DNA of 64,000 bases. Source: Hymenobacter cellulosilyticus (GTDB lineage Bacteria; Bacteroidota; Bacteroidia; Cytophagales; Hymenobacteraceae). The position numbers were made by a program, and so were the translations under genes. Of the stretch, positions 29,256 to 38,482 are shown piece by piece (positions within the stretch are counted from its first letter, which is position 1; each line of letters starts with the position of its first letter). The stretch is from positions 5,756,501 to 5,820,500 of the forward strand of contig NZ_CP095046.1 in NCBI RefSeq assembly GCF_022919215.1, read 5' to 3'. Below the pieces are notes generated by a model. It saw only the letters and a list, made by a program, of their open reading frames with translations, searched no databases and was not told where the DNA came from.

Positions 29256-30143
29256 TTAGCTGCTCATGTGGCCGGTATCTTGGGGGCGGATTTCGGCGTG
29301 CCCATCCTGGGAGTGGGACAAAACCAGCTCGCCAGCCGGCTCCTTTTTCAGCTCGCTCGGCACTTCCTCACCCGACAAGCTCTTGGAGGAAGTCACGCCG
29401 CCATCCACGAAGTATGTGGCGCCGGTTACGTAGCTGGCTTCGTCGGAGGCCAGGAACAGGTACACATTGGCCACTTCCTCGGGTGTGCCCCGACGGCCCA
29501 TTGGCACGCCTTCCACCGTGTTTTTTTCCATCTTCTTATCCATCGGGCCGGTTTCCTTGTGCGTCCAGGCCGTATCAATCGGGCCTGGGCCCACGCAGTT
29601 GACGCGCACCCCGTATTTGGCTTGTTCCACAGCCAGGCCCTTGGAGAAAGTCATGACCCAGGCTTTGGTGCCGCCGTAGGGCGTGATGTTGGGAGAACCC
29701 ATCTGTCCGGCCTCCGAGCCCGCCGAAATGATGTTGCCTCGGGTTTTCTGCAAATACGGCAGCGCGGCCCGGCTCATGTGAAACGCGGTGTAGATGTTGT
29801 TCTTAATCATATACTCGAAGGCCTCCACCGGGTACTTATCCAGCTCGTCGGTAGCCGGAAACACGCCGGCATTGTTTACCAGCACGTCGAGCTTACCAAA
29901 CAGCTCCACGGCCTGTTGCACGCAGGCTTCGGCAGTAGCCTGGGTGGAGATGTCGCCGGTAAAAGCCGCAGCCCGCCCTCCGGCCGCCACAATTTCCTCT
30001 ACTACTTCGCCCACCGGGTCTTCGGCCAGGCCCACGACGAGTACCGCGGCGCCTTCGCGGGCAAATTTCTTGCTGATGGCCTCGCCAATACCCGCGCCAC
30101 CGCCGGTAACAATAGCTACTTTGCCTTCCAATCTTCTGGTCAT
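29256..30143 (-). CDS. short-chain dehydrogenase/reductase (SDR)
   Basis: 295 residues from the ATG MTRRLEGKVAIVTGGGAGIG. Classical SDR: TGGGAGIG cofactor motif (about 13-20), NNAG (LVNNAGVF), catalytic SAGSEAG with Ser, then YGGTK with the Tyr/Lys pair, and GPGPIDTAWT after it. A C-terminal tail of about 40 residues (SSKSLSGEEVPSELKKEP...) exceeds the usual SDR end at YFVDGG and may be a subunit-contact extension. The Asp-less GLAED after strand 2 leaves NAD versus NADP preference open. Substrate unknown. Transcribed away from the acetyltransferase at 30336. Confidence 0.88.
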   Translation of the reverse strand: MTRRLEGKVAIVTGGGAGIGEAISKKFAREGAAVLVVGLAEDPVGEVVEEIVAAGGRAAAFTGDISTQATAEACVQQAVELFGKLDVLVNNAGVFPATDELDKYPVEAFEYMIKNNIYTAFHMSRAALPYLQKTRGNIISAGSEAGQMGSPNITPYGGTKAWVMTFSKGLAVEQAKYGVRVNCVGPGPIDTAWTHKETGPMDKKMEKNTVEGVPMGRRGTPEEVANVYLFLASDEASYVTGATYFVDGGVTSSKSLSGEEVPSELKKEPAGELVLSHSQDGHAEIRPQDTGHMSS

Positions 30144-30335
30144 GATGCTGTTGGTTGTGTCGTTAGATAGATTCGTAAAACTTCTGCCCACCGACCTGAT
30201 TTAGCAGTCCGTAGCGCACGGAAGTCCCAAAAACTAACGGCATTCTCCGGTGGAGGTTATCCCCAACGCGCCCGAACGGGTGCCAACCTTCCGGCGGCGG
30301 CTACGTGTAGCCAAAGGTATTCTGGTTGTGTTCCT

Positions 30336-30913
30336 ATGAATATTGTTGAGCTGCCCCCAGCCCCTGCCCGTACGCCCATCCGCACGCCGCGCCTTACGCT
30401 CCGCCCCTACGTCGCCGCCGATGCGGAAGCCTTCTTCGCCGTTATCGACCAGGAGCGGGCCCGGCTGCAGCCCGCCTTTCCTTCCCGGGTGGCTGCCGTT
30501 CAGACCCTAGACGACGCCCGGCAGGTGCTGCAAGGCTACACCCAGGACTGGAGTTCGCGCCGCCTGCTGGTACTCGGCATCTGGCATACAGCGTCGGGCG
30601 CTTACCTGGGTGACATCAGCCTGAAGCCGGTCTGGAGCCGCGCCGTAACGGCCGAAATCGGCTACTATCTGGCCGCCGACGCCGAAGGCCACGGCTACGC
30701 CCAGGAAGCCTTGGAAGCTGCCGTAGTCTTCGGGTTCAGGGCCCCGTTAGGTGCCACTCGTCTCGATATTCGCTGCTACGCCACCAACCCGCGCAGCTGT
30801 GCCGTAGCCGAGCGGGCCGGCTTCCGGCGGTTGCCGGCCAAGCCCCGCCTGTGGCCCAGAAAAACCAGCCCGAAATCTATTATTACAGCCTTACGCCGAC
30901 CTCTTCCGACTAG
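30336..30913 (+). CDS. GNAT acetyltransferase (RimJ/RimL type), one missing base
   Basis: Restored length 192 residues. TPRLTLRPYVAADAEAFFAV is the RimJ/RimL opening; YLGDISLKPVWS and EIGYYLAADAEGHGYAQEAL form the acetyl-CoA region, then RCYATNPRSCAVAERAGFRR. The frame breaks near CC 30834-30835; repair gives PGQAPPVAQKNQPEIYYYS and a stop at 30911-30913, the ending expected for this family. Without the repair the frame would run over the next gene on the other strand, which is implausible. Likely substrate: a protein N-terminus or small amine, not resolved. Confidence 0.8.
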
Positions 30914-30929
30914 CACGGGCCGAAATCAG

Positions 30930-32114
30930 CTACTTCTTTCGGCCCAGAGTAGTGAGCAGAAATTCCTGGTTGAAGTTCAGATACAGTGCAAAGGAAAAGT
31001 CAATAGACTTGTTGCCCAGATCATACAGCGGCTCAAAGCGCGTAGTCAGCACCAGCTGATCGGCCAGCTGATAGTCGCGCAGCACCCGCAGAATTAGCAG
31101 CTCCCGGTTGCGCTCAGTGTAACCCGGGTCACTGACGGTGGACGAAATAGACTGGTAGAGCCGGCCGCCCAGCGGGGAAAAATAGCGGCTGCCTTTCCAA
31201 TAAGCCACCTGCAGGTTGGAAAGCTTGGTATCCAGGCCGGCGTTCAGGTAAAGCCCATAGCCTTTGCTGAAGGCCAGTTCCTGGGTAAAGGAGTAGTCGA
31301 TGAACTGCGTGACATACCCATCGAAGGAAACTGCGCGGAAAAGGTCCGAAGGCAGCTTTTTGCGCACCCGCAGTCCGGTGGCCAGGTTGAAGTAGGTTTG
31401 CAGGGGCTTATCCAAGGTGTCAATCTGCCCGCCCAAGTGCTTGCCGGTAAACTGGAACGGGATGCCCACGCGCCAGCCCAAAGAGTCTTCCAGCACCGTA
31501 GCTTCCGCCGCCAGGCCACCGGCTACCTCCTCCTGAAAATTGCTGTTGGGGTACTGCTGCCGCTGCCAGTTTACCCAGGCGTCCAGGGTCAGGTGACGGG
31601 TGGTAAGCAGGTACTGCGTGCCTTCCTCCAGCGGCGTGGTCAGAATCCGCTCGAAATCGAACATGGGCTCGATATAGCCGTGCTGCACATTGCCCTGTAT
31701 GTTGCCCAGCAACAGCCGGTGCGGACCGTGCTGGTAAATGGCCGTGAACAGGGGCTGCACTATCCGGAGCCGGTCGGTTCCGTAGTTTTTTTGCAGAAAG
31801 ACGCCGGCCTCCAGCCGAAACTTGGGGCTGGGAAAGTAAATCAGCCGCGGGGCTAGCTGGGCTCCGTAGTATGTGCGGCCGTCGTCAATCTTGTTGAAGT
31901 ACTCATTGTCCTTATTAAACAGCAGGCTACTGACCTGCAACCGCAGCTGCTGGTCGTTCTCGGACCGCAGGTCAATGGGCCGGTAAAAAGCCCGGTTGTT
32001 GAGCTGAGCCCAACTTTTTGGTACGCTACTAAACAAAAAAAATAAGCTTAGAAAAGCCAACCCGAGTGGTTTTGCCTGGCAATCAGGCAGTACCTTTGAC
32101 AAAAATTTTAGCAT
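30930..32114 (-). CDS. outer-membrane beta-barrel protein of unknown function
   Basis: 394 residues. The start MLKFLSKVLPDCQAKPLGLA is rather long, with the hydrophobic stretch LAFLSLFFLFSSVPKSWAQ placing cleavage near residue 37. The mature part is made of alternating aromatic strands (RLIYFPSPKFRLEAGVFLQK, VAYWKGSRYFSPLGGRLYQS), typical of a porin-like barrel. No family recognised beyond the general fold. Runs toward the acetyltransferase gene and is transcribed away from recA; the divergent gap (32115-32303) has no clear TAnnTTTG promoter on the recA side. Confidence 0.65.
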   Translation of the reverse strand: MLKFLSKVLPDCQAKPLGLAFLSLFFLFSSVPKSWAQLNNRAFYRPIDLRSENDQQLRLQVSSLLFNKDNEYFNKIDDGRTYYGAQLAPRLIYFPSPKFRLEAGVFLQKNYGTDRLRIVQPLFTAIYQHGPHRLLLGNIQGNVQHGYIEPMFDFERILTTPLEEGTQYLLTTRHLTLDAWVNWQRQQYPNSNFQEEVAGGLAAEATVLEDSLGWRVGIPFQFTGKHLGGQIDTLDKPLQTYFNLATGLRVRKKLPSDLFRAVSFDGYVTQFIDYSFTQELAFSKGYGLYLNAGLDTKLSNLQVAYWKGSRYFSPLGGRLYQSISSTVSDPGYTERNRELLILRVLRDYQLADQLVLTTRFEPLYDLGNKSIDFSFALYLNFNQEFLLTTLGRKK

Positions 32115-32303
32115 TGGTTTATACCCCGAAATTCAGCAAATTTTTTTAGCATTGTGGGGACAAAATATAGCCCGGTTGTGTTACCCATTGCCGACCAAGA
32201 ACACCCCTCGTCAGATGTCGTAAAAGGGCCTGATCGGGTTGTTTTAGCGGCCTAAAACGCCTACATTCACCAAACCTAAGCATTTATCCCTAACCCCATT
32301 CCA

Positions 32304-33389
32304 ATGGCTGCACCCACCACTGATAAAGCTGTCAATCCGAACATCGAGAAGATGAAGGCGCTTCAGCTCACGATGGATAAGCTTGACAAAGCTTACGGTA
32401 AAGGCACCGTCATGAAGCTCAGCGACGAGCGCGTGGTCGATATTCCGGCCATCAGCACCGGCTCGCTCGGTCTTGATATTGCGCTCGGCATCGGCGGCTT
32501 GCCCCGCGGCCGGGTCGTTGAAATCTACGGTCCTGAATCGAGCGGTAAAACGACGCTCACGATGCACTGCATCGCCGAGGCCCAGAAGAAAGGCGGTATC
32601 GCCGCGTTTATCGACGCCGAGCACGCCTTCGACAAAACCTACGCTGAAAAGCTGGGTATCGACACAACCAACCTGCTGATTGCTCAGCCCGACAACGGTG
32701 AGCAAGCACTGGAAATAGCCGACCACCTGATTTCCTCGGGTGCTATCGACATCATCGTAATTGACTCCGTAGCTGCTCTGGTGCCCAAAGGCGAACTGGA
32801 AGGCGACATGGGCGACTCCAAGATGGGCCTGCAGGCCCGCCTCATGAGCCAGGCCCTGCGGAAGCTGACCGGTACCATCAACAAGACCGGCTGCTGCTGC
32901 ATCTTCATCAACCAGCTGCGTGAGAAAATCGGCGTGATGTTCGGCAACCCCGAAACCACGACCGGTGGTAACGCCCTGAAATTCTACGCTTCGGTTCGTC
33001 TCGACATTCGTCGTATCGGCCAGATCAAGGAAGACAAGGACAACGTGACCGGTAACCGCACCAAGGTGAAGGTGGTGAAGAACAAAGTAGCGCCACCGTT
33101 CAAAGTGGTTGAGTTCGACATCATCTACGGCGAAGGCATCAGCAAAGTCGGCGAGATTCTCGACCTGGGCGTCGACATGGGCATCATTGCCAAGTCGGGC
33201 TCCTGGTTCTCTTACGACGGTAACCGCCTCGGTCAGGGCCGGGAGGGCGTCAAGCAGATTCTGCTCGACAACCCCGAGCTGGCCGACAAAATCGAGCAGC
33301 AGATTCGCGACATGGTGAAAGGTGAGCCCGCAGCAGCGCTGGCCGCCATTCCCACCGACGAGTCAATTGCTGAGGAAGACGACGAGTAA
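32304..33389 (+). CDS. recA: recombinase RecA
   Basis: 361 residues, complete and unbroken. Walker [10 protein letters not shown] (76-84), the [16 protein letters not shown] segment, Walker [14 protein letters not shown], loop L1 [20 protein letters not shown] and loop L2 [20 protein letters not shown] are all present, with an acidic C-terminal tail (ESIAEEDDE). RecA forms filaments on single-stranded DNA for strand exchange and triggers LexA-type cleavage. I see no clear SOS operator upstream. A terminator follows at 33408. Confidence 0.98.
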   Translation: MAAPTTDKAVNPNIEKMKALQLTMDKLDKAYGKGTVMKLSDERVVDIPAISTGSLGLDIALGIGGLPRGRVVEIYGPESSGKTTLTMHCIAEAQKKGGIAAFIDAEHAFDKTYAEKLGIDTTNLLIAQPDNGEQALEIADHLISSGAIDIIVIDSVAALVPKGELEGDMGDSKMGLQARLMSQALRKLTGTINKTGCCCIFINQLREKIGVMFGNPETTTGGNALKFYASVRLDIRRIGQIKEDKDNVTGNRTKVKVVKNKVAPPFKVVEFDIIYGEGISKVGEILDLGVDMGIIAKSGSWFSYDGNRLGQGREGVKQILLDNPELADKIEQQIRDMVKGEPAAALAAIPTDESIAEEDDE

Positions 33390-33407
33390 GCTTCCCGGTT
33401 TATCGAG

Positions 33408-33441
33408 AAAGCCTCTCTACGAAAGTGGAGAGGCTTTTTTT
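33408..33441 (+). terminator. rho-independent terminator of recA
   Basis: Stem AAAGCCTCTCTAC / GTGGAGAGGCTTT (one G-T pair) with a 4-base loop, then a T-run, 19 bases after the recA stop. Confidence 0.9.
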
Positions 33442-33595
33442 GTGCGTATCTTATTGGGCTGAAATTGGGTAAAAGAACCCCTGACGCGCATTTGCGTTCC
33501 TTTTGCCCAAGTACGATGTTGTTTCTACAGTTACTGGTATCTTTGCTGGCATCTCGTTTGAATAAGCATCGGCCAAAACCATTTTGCCGTTTTCA

Positions 33596-34420
33596 ATGAA
33601 CCGTCGCTGGCTTCTGTTTTCCCCGTTGCTTCTTGCTTTTTGTGCGTTTTTGTGGTCGTTTGACACAGCCAAGACTGAGCGCACTATTCCCAATCATAGC
33701 TTTACCAAAGGTGAGGTGCTGCGCTACAAGGTGCACTACGGCCTGATCAACGCGGCCGAAGCCACGGTGGAGCTCTCCGACGAGATTCATAAAGTCAACG
33801 ACCGACCCTGCTATAAGGCCACCGTTACGGGAAAAACCATCGGCTCCTTCGACTTTTTCCTGCGCATCCGCGACACCTGGCGCTCCTACATCGATACGAC
33901 CAGCATCCTGCCCCAGCGCTTTTTTCAGAATATCGAGGAAAACAGCTTCCGCAAAAAGGAGTACATGGAGTTCGACCACGATAAAAACGTGGTGCAGGTG
34001 GAAACCCACCGCAAGCAGGACCCGGCCAAGAAAGGCACCTTCAAAACGCCCGACAACATTCAGGACATCGTCAGCGGCTTCTACTTCCTGCGGACCCTGA
34101 ACTACGACAACCGCAAAATCGGGGAGGTCATCCGGGTGCAGGGCTTCTTCGACGATGAAGTGTTCAACATGGACGTGACCTACAAGGGTAAGGAAACGGT
34201 AGAAACCAAAGCCGGCGTGATTCGCGCCATCCGCCTGGTTCCGAAGATGCCCGAAAACAAGATTTTCAAAGGAGAAAACGCCGTGTCGGTATACCTCTCC
34301 GACGACCGGAATAAAATCCCGGTGCTGTTTCAGGCTGAAATGTTCGTTGGCTCCGTCAAAGTCGATATGTACAAGTACCAAGGCCTGCGAAACCGGTTGA
34401 ACCTGGTGGCCAAAAATTGA
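33596..34420 (+). CDS. DUF3108 domain-containing exported protein
   Basis: 274 residues from the ATG MNRRWLLFSPLLLAFCAFLW (a TTG four codons earlier is possible). N-terminal signal or anchor helix, then FTKGEVLRYKVHYGLINAAE, the usual DUF3108 start, and ATVTGKTIGSFDFFLRIRDTW, HDKNVVQVETHRKQDPAKKG and VYLSDDRNKIPVLFQAEMFVGS through to the end. DUF3108 proteins of Bacteroidota are periplasmic beta proteins of unknown role, distantly like lipoprotein-carrier folds. Intact and followed by a terminator. Confidence 0.85.
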   Translation: MNRRWLLFSPLLLAFCAFLWSFDTAKTERTIPNHSFTKGEVLRYKVHYGLINAAEATVELSDEIHKVNDRPCYKATVTGKTIGSFDFFLRIRDTWRSYIDTTSILPQRFFQNIEENSFRKKEYMEFDHDKNVVQVETHRKQDPAKKGTFKTPDNIQDIVSGFYFLRTLNYDNRKIGEVIRVQGFFDDEVFNMDVTYKGKETVETKAGVIRAIRLVPKMPENKIFKGENAVSVYLSDDRNKIPVLFQAEMFVGSVKVDMYKYQGLRNRLNLVAKN

Positions 34421-34430
34421 TTCCGTTTCT

Positions 34431-34460
34431 AAAAGCGACTCCGCCCGGGTCGCTTTTTTT
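34431..34460 (+). terminator. rho-independent terminator
   Basis: Stem AAAAGCGAC / GTCGCTTTT with a loop TCCGCCCGG and a T-run of seven, 10 bases after the DUF3108 stop. Confidence 0.85.
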
Positions 34461-34740
34461 ATGCTCTTCCGCCCTTGTCTGAGTTCATTCTTTCCTCTTA
34501 TCAACCAAGCTCCACGCTATGCCGCTAACGGAAACCTTGCCCAAAAAGAGCGCTAAGCCTCTTTTGCAGAGTCTCATCCCGAACCGGCATTGCCCACCGC
34601 CGGTGGTGCGGCCCGGGCAAAATCTGCGGCAGCCGCCGGCGCCGGCCAGTCCGGTTCACAAAAAGGTAACACGCGCTACCATCCGCCAGGAGGTATTTTT
34701 GTCCTCGCGCATTTTCTTTTACCCCCAAACCCCACGACCC
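34461..34740 (+). other. leader region of the PhoB-like regulator, no gene called
   Basis: Between the terminator and the GTG start of the response regulator lies an open stretch in frame with the regulator (from an ATG at 34519), Pro- and Lys-rich and without any recognised domain. I treat it as untranslated leader because family members start close to the receiver domain, but an N-terminal extension cannot be excluded. No tRNA, hairpin or repeat seen. Confidence 0.4.
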
Positions 34741-35439
34741 GTGCACCCTACTCCTTCCTCCAACGCCTACAAGATTCTGGTAGTCGATGATGACCCGGAC
34801 ATCGTGGAACTGCTTGAGTACAACCTGCGCAAAGAAGGCTATATCGTGGCCAGCGCCCCCGACGGCCGCAAAGCCCTGGAAGTTGCGCCCCAATTCGGGC
34901 CCGACATCATTCTGCTCGACGTGATGATGCCCCACCTCGACGGCATCGACACCTGCCGGCAGCTGCGGGCCATGGCACGCTTCAAGGAAACGTACATTAT
35001 CTTCCTGACGGCCCGGGCCGAGGAATTCTCGGAAGTAGCCGCCTTCGACGCCGGTGCCGACGACTTTATTGCTAAGCCCATTAAGCCCCGGGCCCTAATG
35101 AGCCGCCTTGCTGCCTACGTGCGCCGCGACCATGAAACCTCGGCCGTGTCGGAAACCATTGAAATCAACGGGCTGACCATTGACCGCACCGGCTTTGCCG
35201 TGTTCCAGGAAGGCCGCAAGATTTCCCTGCCCAAGAAGGAGTTTGAGCTGCTGGCTTTTCTGGCCGCCTCCCCTCATAAGGTATTTGGCCGCGAGGAGCT
35301 GCTGCAGAACATCTGGGGCAACGACGTCTTCGTTCTGGCCCGCACCGTGGACGTGCACGTGCGCAAAGTCCGGGAGAAAGTCGGGGACCACCACATCCAG
35401 ACCATCAAGGGCGTCGGCTACAAGTTCAACGCTGATTAA
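34741..35439 (+). CDS. OmpR/PhoB-family response regulator
   Basis: 232 residues from a GTG (MHPTPSSNAYKILVVDDDPD). Receiver domain 11-125: acidic pocket DDD (16-18), phosphorylated Asp60 in LLDVMMPHLDG, switch Thr in FLTARAEEF and Lys in DDFIAKPIK. The C-terminal winged helix (about 140-232) has EFELLAFLAASPHKVFGREE and RTVDVHVRKVREKVG, the DNA-recognition part. It pairs with the kinase starting at 35543; together they resemble PhoB/PhoR, but the signal is not shown. A 15-bp hairpin lies between the two genes. Confidence 0.92.
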   Translation: MHPTPSSNAYKILVVDDDPDIVELLEYNLRKEGYIVASAPDGRKALEVAPQFGPDIILLDVMMPHLDGIDTCRQLRAMARFKETYIIFLTARAEEFSEVAAFDAGADDFIAKPIKPRALMSRLAAYVRRDHETSAVSETIEINGLTIDRTGFAVFQEGRKISLPKKEFELLAFLAASPHKVFGREELLQNIWGNDVFVLARTVDVHVRKVREKVGDHHIQTIKGVGYKFNAD

Positions 35440-35462
35440 GCTGCCGCTGGCTGCCGCCACTC

Positions 35463-35510
35463 GTCTGTCATCCGAAGTCTACTCACGGTAGGAGGCTTCG
35501 GATGACAGAC
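35463..35510 (+). terminator. strong hairpin between response regulator and kinase
   Basis: A perfect 15-bp stem GTCTGTCATCCGAAG (35463-35477) / CTTCGGATGACAGAC (35496-35510) with an 18-base loop, followed by GTATTTTTATG. It lies inside the two-component operon, so it may be a partial terminator or RNA stabiliser that lowers the kinase relative to the regulator. Confidence 0.65.
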
Positions 35511-35542
35511 GTATTTTTATGTCGTAATTTCTCTTTTGCCCG

Positions 35543-36622
35543 GTGAATATCTCGTCCCGCACTATTGCCATCCTGATTGCGCTGCTTGTGGCCTGCGTGC
35601 TGGTTACGTTTGCCTGGATAGCGCCTACGCTGCCGTTTCAGGAGGCTTCCCTGGCTATGGGTATCACGGTGGCGGCCTGTTTTCTGCTGGTGTATCTATC
35701 GTTTGAGGCCCTGCTCTTCCGGGAAATCAACAACATCTACGCCGGCCTGGAGAATATCAAGCGCAAGGAGTTTCGGCGGCTGTCCAACAAGTTTCTGTTT
35801 CGGCCCGAGCCACTGAAGCGCATGCGGGATGAAATCCTGGAAATGGCTGAGCGCAAGGAACGGGAGATTGACGAGCTCAAACGCCTGCAGGTGCTGCGCC
35901 GGGAGTTTCTGGCCGATGTGTCGCACGAGCTCAAAACACCCATTTTTGCCGCCCAGGGCTTTTTGCACACCGTGCTGGATGGCGACATGGACGACGACTT
36001 CCTGCGCCAGAAATTCCTGAATAAAGCCGCTACCAGCCTCGACACGCTCGACGCCTTGGTACAGGACTTGGTGACTATTTCCCAGCTGGAAAAAGGCGTG
36101 GTGCGCATGCGCAAGCAGAACTTCGACCTGGCAGCCTTGGTCCGGGAAATTTTCGAGCAGTTGGAGATGAAAGCCGCTCAGCGCAACGTGACGCTGGAGC
36201 TGTTCCCACCTAGCCTCGACACCGAACACCTGCCCGTGCTGGCCGACCGGAACCGCATCCGGCAAGTGCTGGTCAACCTGATTGACAACGCCATCAAGTA
36301 CGGCAAGGAAGCCGGCCACGTCACAGTGAGCCTCGTGGAAAGCAGCAAAACCGTACGCGTGGCCGTGCGCGACGACGGAGCCGGTATTCCGAAGCAGCAC
36401 CAGAACCGCATCTTTGAGCGGTTTTACCGCATCGACAAAAGCCGCTCCCGCGACTCCGGCGGCTCGGGTCTGGGCCTGGCCATCAGCAAGCACATTGTAG
36501 AGTCCCATAAGTCGGTGATTCGGGTGCGCAGCGAGGTAGGCGTGGGCACTACCCTGGAGTTTAAACTGCCCAAGCCCCGCCTGCCCAAAGCTCCGACAGA
36601 AGTTAGTGCGCCCGAAGCCTAA
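35543..36622 (+). CDS. sensor histidine kinase (PhoR-like)
   Basis: 359 residues from a GTG (MNISSRTIAILIALLVACVL). Two membrane helices (about 7-27 and 36-56) with almost no periplasmic loop, then a short HAMP-like or coiled linker (RKEFRRLSNKFLFR), HisKA with phospho-acceptor His128 in LADVSHELKTPIFAAQ, and HATPase with NLIDNAIKYGKEAG (N box), DDGAGIPKQHQNRIFERFYRI (G1/F box) and GGSGLGLAISKHIVE (G2). The tiny external part suggests it senses via the membrane or a partner, as PhoR does with the phosphate transporter. It follows its regulator by 103 bases. Confidence 0.92.
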   Translation: MNISSRTIAILIALLVACVLVTFAWIAPTLPFQEASLAMGITVAACFLLVYLSFEALLFREINNIYAGLENIKRKEFRRLSNKFLFRPEPLKRMRDEILEMAERKEREIDELKRLQVLRREFLADVSHELKTPIFAAQGFLHTVLDGDMDDDFLRQKFLNKAATSLDTLDALVQDLVTISQLEKGVVRMRKQNFDLAALVREIFEQLEMKAAQRNVTLELFPPSLDTEHLPVLADRNRIRQVLVNLIDNAIKYGKEAGHVTVSLVESSKTVRVAVRDDGAGIPKQHQNRIFERFYRIDKSRSRDSGGSGLGLAISKHIVESHKSVIRVRSEVGVGTTLEFKLPKPRLPKAPTEVSAPEA

Positions 36623-36658
36623 GCTTCCCAAGACTTCGGCGTACCTTTGCGGCCCGCT

Positions 36659-37375
36659 ATGAAGAAGCACTTAGATTTTAAAGACCTGATTCTGTTTGAG
36701 GACGACGACTTCGTGGTCATCAACAAACCGCCGTTCTTAGCCACGCTCGACGAGCGGGTAGGCGGCGCGCCCAACATCCTGCGCATGGCCCGGGAGTATT
36801 CCGACGACATGCAGGCCTGCCACCGCCTCGACAAGGAAACCTCGGGCGCCCTGGCCCTGGCTAAAAACCCGGAGGCCTACCGCCACCTCTCCATGCAGTT
36901 CGAGAACCGCGAGGTCAAGAAGCTTTACCACGCCGTGGCCTGGGGCGTACACCAGTTCGACAACAAGCTGGTGGACCGCAGCATTGAAACCACGACCAAG
37001 GGCAAGGCACGCCTGGCCTACAAAGGCAAGCCCGCCGAAACTTACTTCACCACCCTGGAGCCTTTTGCCCGCCACACTCTAGTGCAGTGTGTACCTATTA
37101 CCGGCCGTATGCACCAGATCCGCCTGCACCTGATGTATCTGCAGGCCCCCATCGTGGGCGACGTAGTGTACGGCGGTGAAGACTTCTACCTCTCGACCCT
37201 AAAGAAGAAGTTTAACATGAAGGATGGGGAGGAAGAGCAGCCCTTCATCAAACGCTTTGCCCTGCACGCGGCCAAGCTGACGTTTGCCCTTCTTAATGGC
37301 GAGGAAGTAACCGTGGAAGCCCCTTACCCCAAGGATTTCCGGGTGCTGGTCGACACCCTGCGGCAGTATAGCTAA
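36659..37375 (+). CDS. RluA-family 23S rRNA/tRNA pseudouridine synthase
   Basis: 238 residues from the ATG MKKHLDFKDLILFEDDDFVV. No S4 domain; a single catalytic domain with INKPPFLATLDER, the catalytic motif HRLDKETSGALALAK (Asp58), KLYHAVAWG, and PITGRMHQIRLHL. RluA-type enzymes isomerise uridine to pseudouridine in rRNA or tRNA. The C-terminal ~60 residues hold a variable insert (TLKKKFNMKDGEEEQP). A TACCTTTG box (36642-36649) sits 9 bases before the ATG, so the transcript may be nearly leaderless. The last ORF before the ribosomal-protein operon. Confidence 0.88.
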   Translation: MKKHLDFKDLILFEDDDFVVINKPPFLATLDERVGGAPNILRMAREYSDDMQACHRLDKETSGALALAKNPEAYRHLSMQFENREVKKLYHAVAWGVHQFDNKLVDRSIETTTKGKARLAYKGKPAETYFTTLEPFARHTLVQCVPITGRMHQIRLHLMYLQAPIVGDVVYGGEDFYLSTLKKKFNMKDGEEEQPFIKRFALHAAKLTFALLNGEEVTVEAPYPKDFRVLVDTLRQYS

Positions 37376-37490
37376 GCTTTAATGCTCCCGTAGTAGCAAA
37401 CACCACTGGTTTTGGGACGAATGGCGAATAGTCAAAAACCGTCAACGCGGGTAAGTGAATGGGTTTTAAGCGGATAATTCTGTCCAGCCC

Positions 37491-37521
37491 TTTGCTTCGT
37501 AAGTGAAAAAGGGTAACTTTG
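37491..37521 (+). promoter_or_regulatory. Bacteroidota-type promoter of the ribosomal-protein operon
   Basis: TTTG (37491-37494), 19 bases, TAACTTTG (37514-37521) match the TTTG / TAnnTTTG consensus. The start would lie near 37528, leaving a leader of about 58 bases before rplM. Confidence 0.7.
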
Positions 37522-37585
37522 TGTCCGTTTTTCCCGAACCCTAGCTGGGTTCTATCTCATTTTCAAACGCTTACTCAACTCCCCA

Positions 37586-38038
37586 ATGGATCATCTGAGC
37601 TTCAAGACGGTGTCCGTCAACAAAGCCAACGCCAACAAGGGCTGGGTCGTGATTGATGCTGGTGACAACACCCTGGGCCGTCTGTCCAGTCAAGTTGCCA
37701 ACATTCTCCGCGGCAAACACAAGCCTTCGTTCACGCCCAACTCTGATTGCGGCGATTCGGTTATCGTTATCAACGCCGACAAACTGCGCGTGACGGGTAA
37801 AAAGATGACCGACAAAATTTACGTGTCGCACTCTGGTTACCCCGGTGGCCAGAAGCGCAAGTCGATGCGTGAGGTCATGGAGCGTTCCTCGACCCGCGTT
37901 ATCGAGCACGCTGTACGCGGCATGCTGCCCGGCAACCGTCTGGGCCGTGAGCAATTCCGCAACCTGTTCGTGTACGAAGGTGCCGAGCATCCCCACCAAG
38001 CTCAGCAGCCGGTAGCTGTTGATCTGAAGAACCTGTAA
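37586..38038 (+). CDS. rplM: 50S ribosomal protein L13
   Basis: 150 residues, complete. The L13 features are GWVVIDAGDNTLGRLSSQVA, LRGKHKPSFTPNSDCGDSVI, the SGYPGGQKRKS segment and HAVRGMLPGNRLGREQF. L13 is an early assembly protein of the large subunit. First gene of rplM-rpsI-rpsB, behind a clear promoter (37491-37521); rpsI follows after 39 bases. Confidence 0.97.
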   Translation: MDHLSFKTVSVNKANANKGWVVIDAGDNTLGRLSSQVANILRGKHKPSFTPNSDCGDSVIVINADKLRVTGKKMTDKIYVSHSGYPGGQKRKSMREVMERSSTRVIEHAVRGMLPGNRLGREQFRNLFVYEGAEHPHQAQQPVAVDLKNL

Positions 38039-38077
38039 GCCTCACCAGCTTTCCTTTTTTTCTCTAATTTTTCATTA

Positions 38078-38464
38078 ATGGAAATCTCCAACACCTCTGG
38101 TAGAAGAAAAACCTCGGTGGCTCGCATCTACATGCAAGCCGGGCAAGGGAATATCACTATCAACGGCCGGGAAATGAAAGCCTACTTTGGCAATGAACTC
38201 CTGGAAAACATCGTGAACCAGCCTTTGAACACGGTTGAGCAACTCAACCAGTATGACATCAAGGTGAACGTGCGCGGTGGTGGCATCTCGGCTCAGGCTG
38301 AGGCTATCCGTTTGGCCATCTCGAAAGCCCTCGTGGGTGACAACGCCGAAGTGCGTCCCGCCCTGAAAAAAGAAGGCTTCCTGACCCGTGACCCCCGCAT
38401 GGTGGAACGCAAAAAGTTCGGCAAGCGCAAGGCTCGTCGTTCGTTCCAGTTCTCGAAACGCTAA
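38078..38464 (+). CDS. rpsI: 30S ribosomal protein S9
   Basis: 128 residues, complete. SGRRKTSVARIYMQAG at the start and the C-terminal tail DPRMVERKKFGKRKARRSFQFSKR with the final Lys-Arg that reaches the P-site tRNA are both typical of S9. Second gene of the rplM operon, 18 bases before rpsB. Confidence 0.97.
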   Translation: MEISNTSGRRKTSVARIYMQAGQGNITINGREMKAYFGNELLENIVNQPLNTVEQLNQYDIKVNVRGGGISAQAEAIRLAISKALVGDNAEVRPALKKEGFLTRDPRMVERKKFGKRKARRSFQFSKR

Positions 38465-38482
38465 ACCCAGAGGAATTTTATC

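Noticed and set aside
34519..34740. N-terminal extension of the PhoB-like regulator
   Set aside because: In-frame but low-complexity and without any recognised domain; the GTG at 34741 puts the receiver domain at its usual distance from the start.
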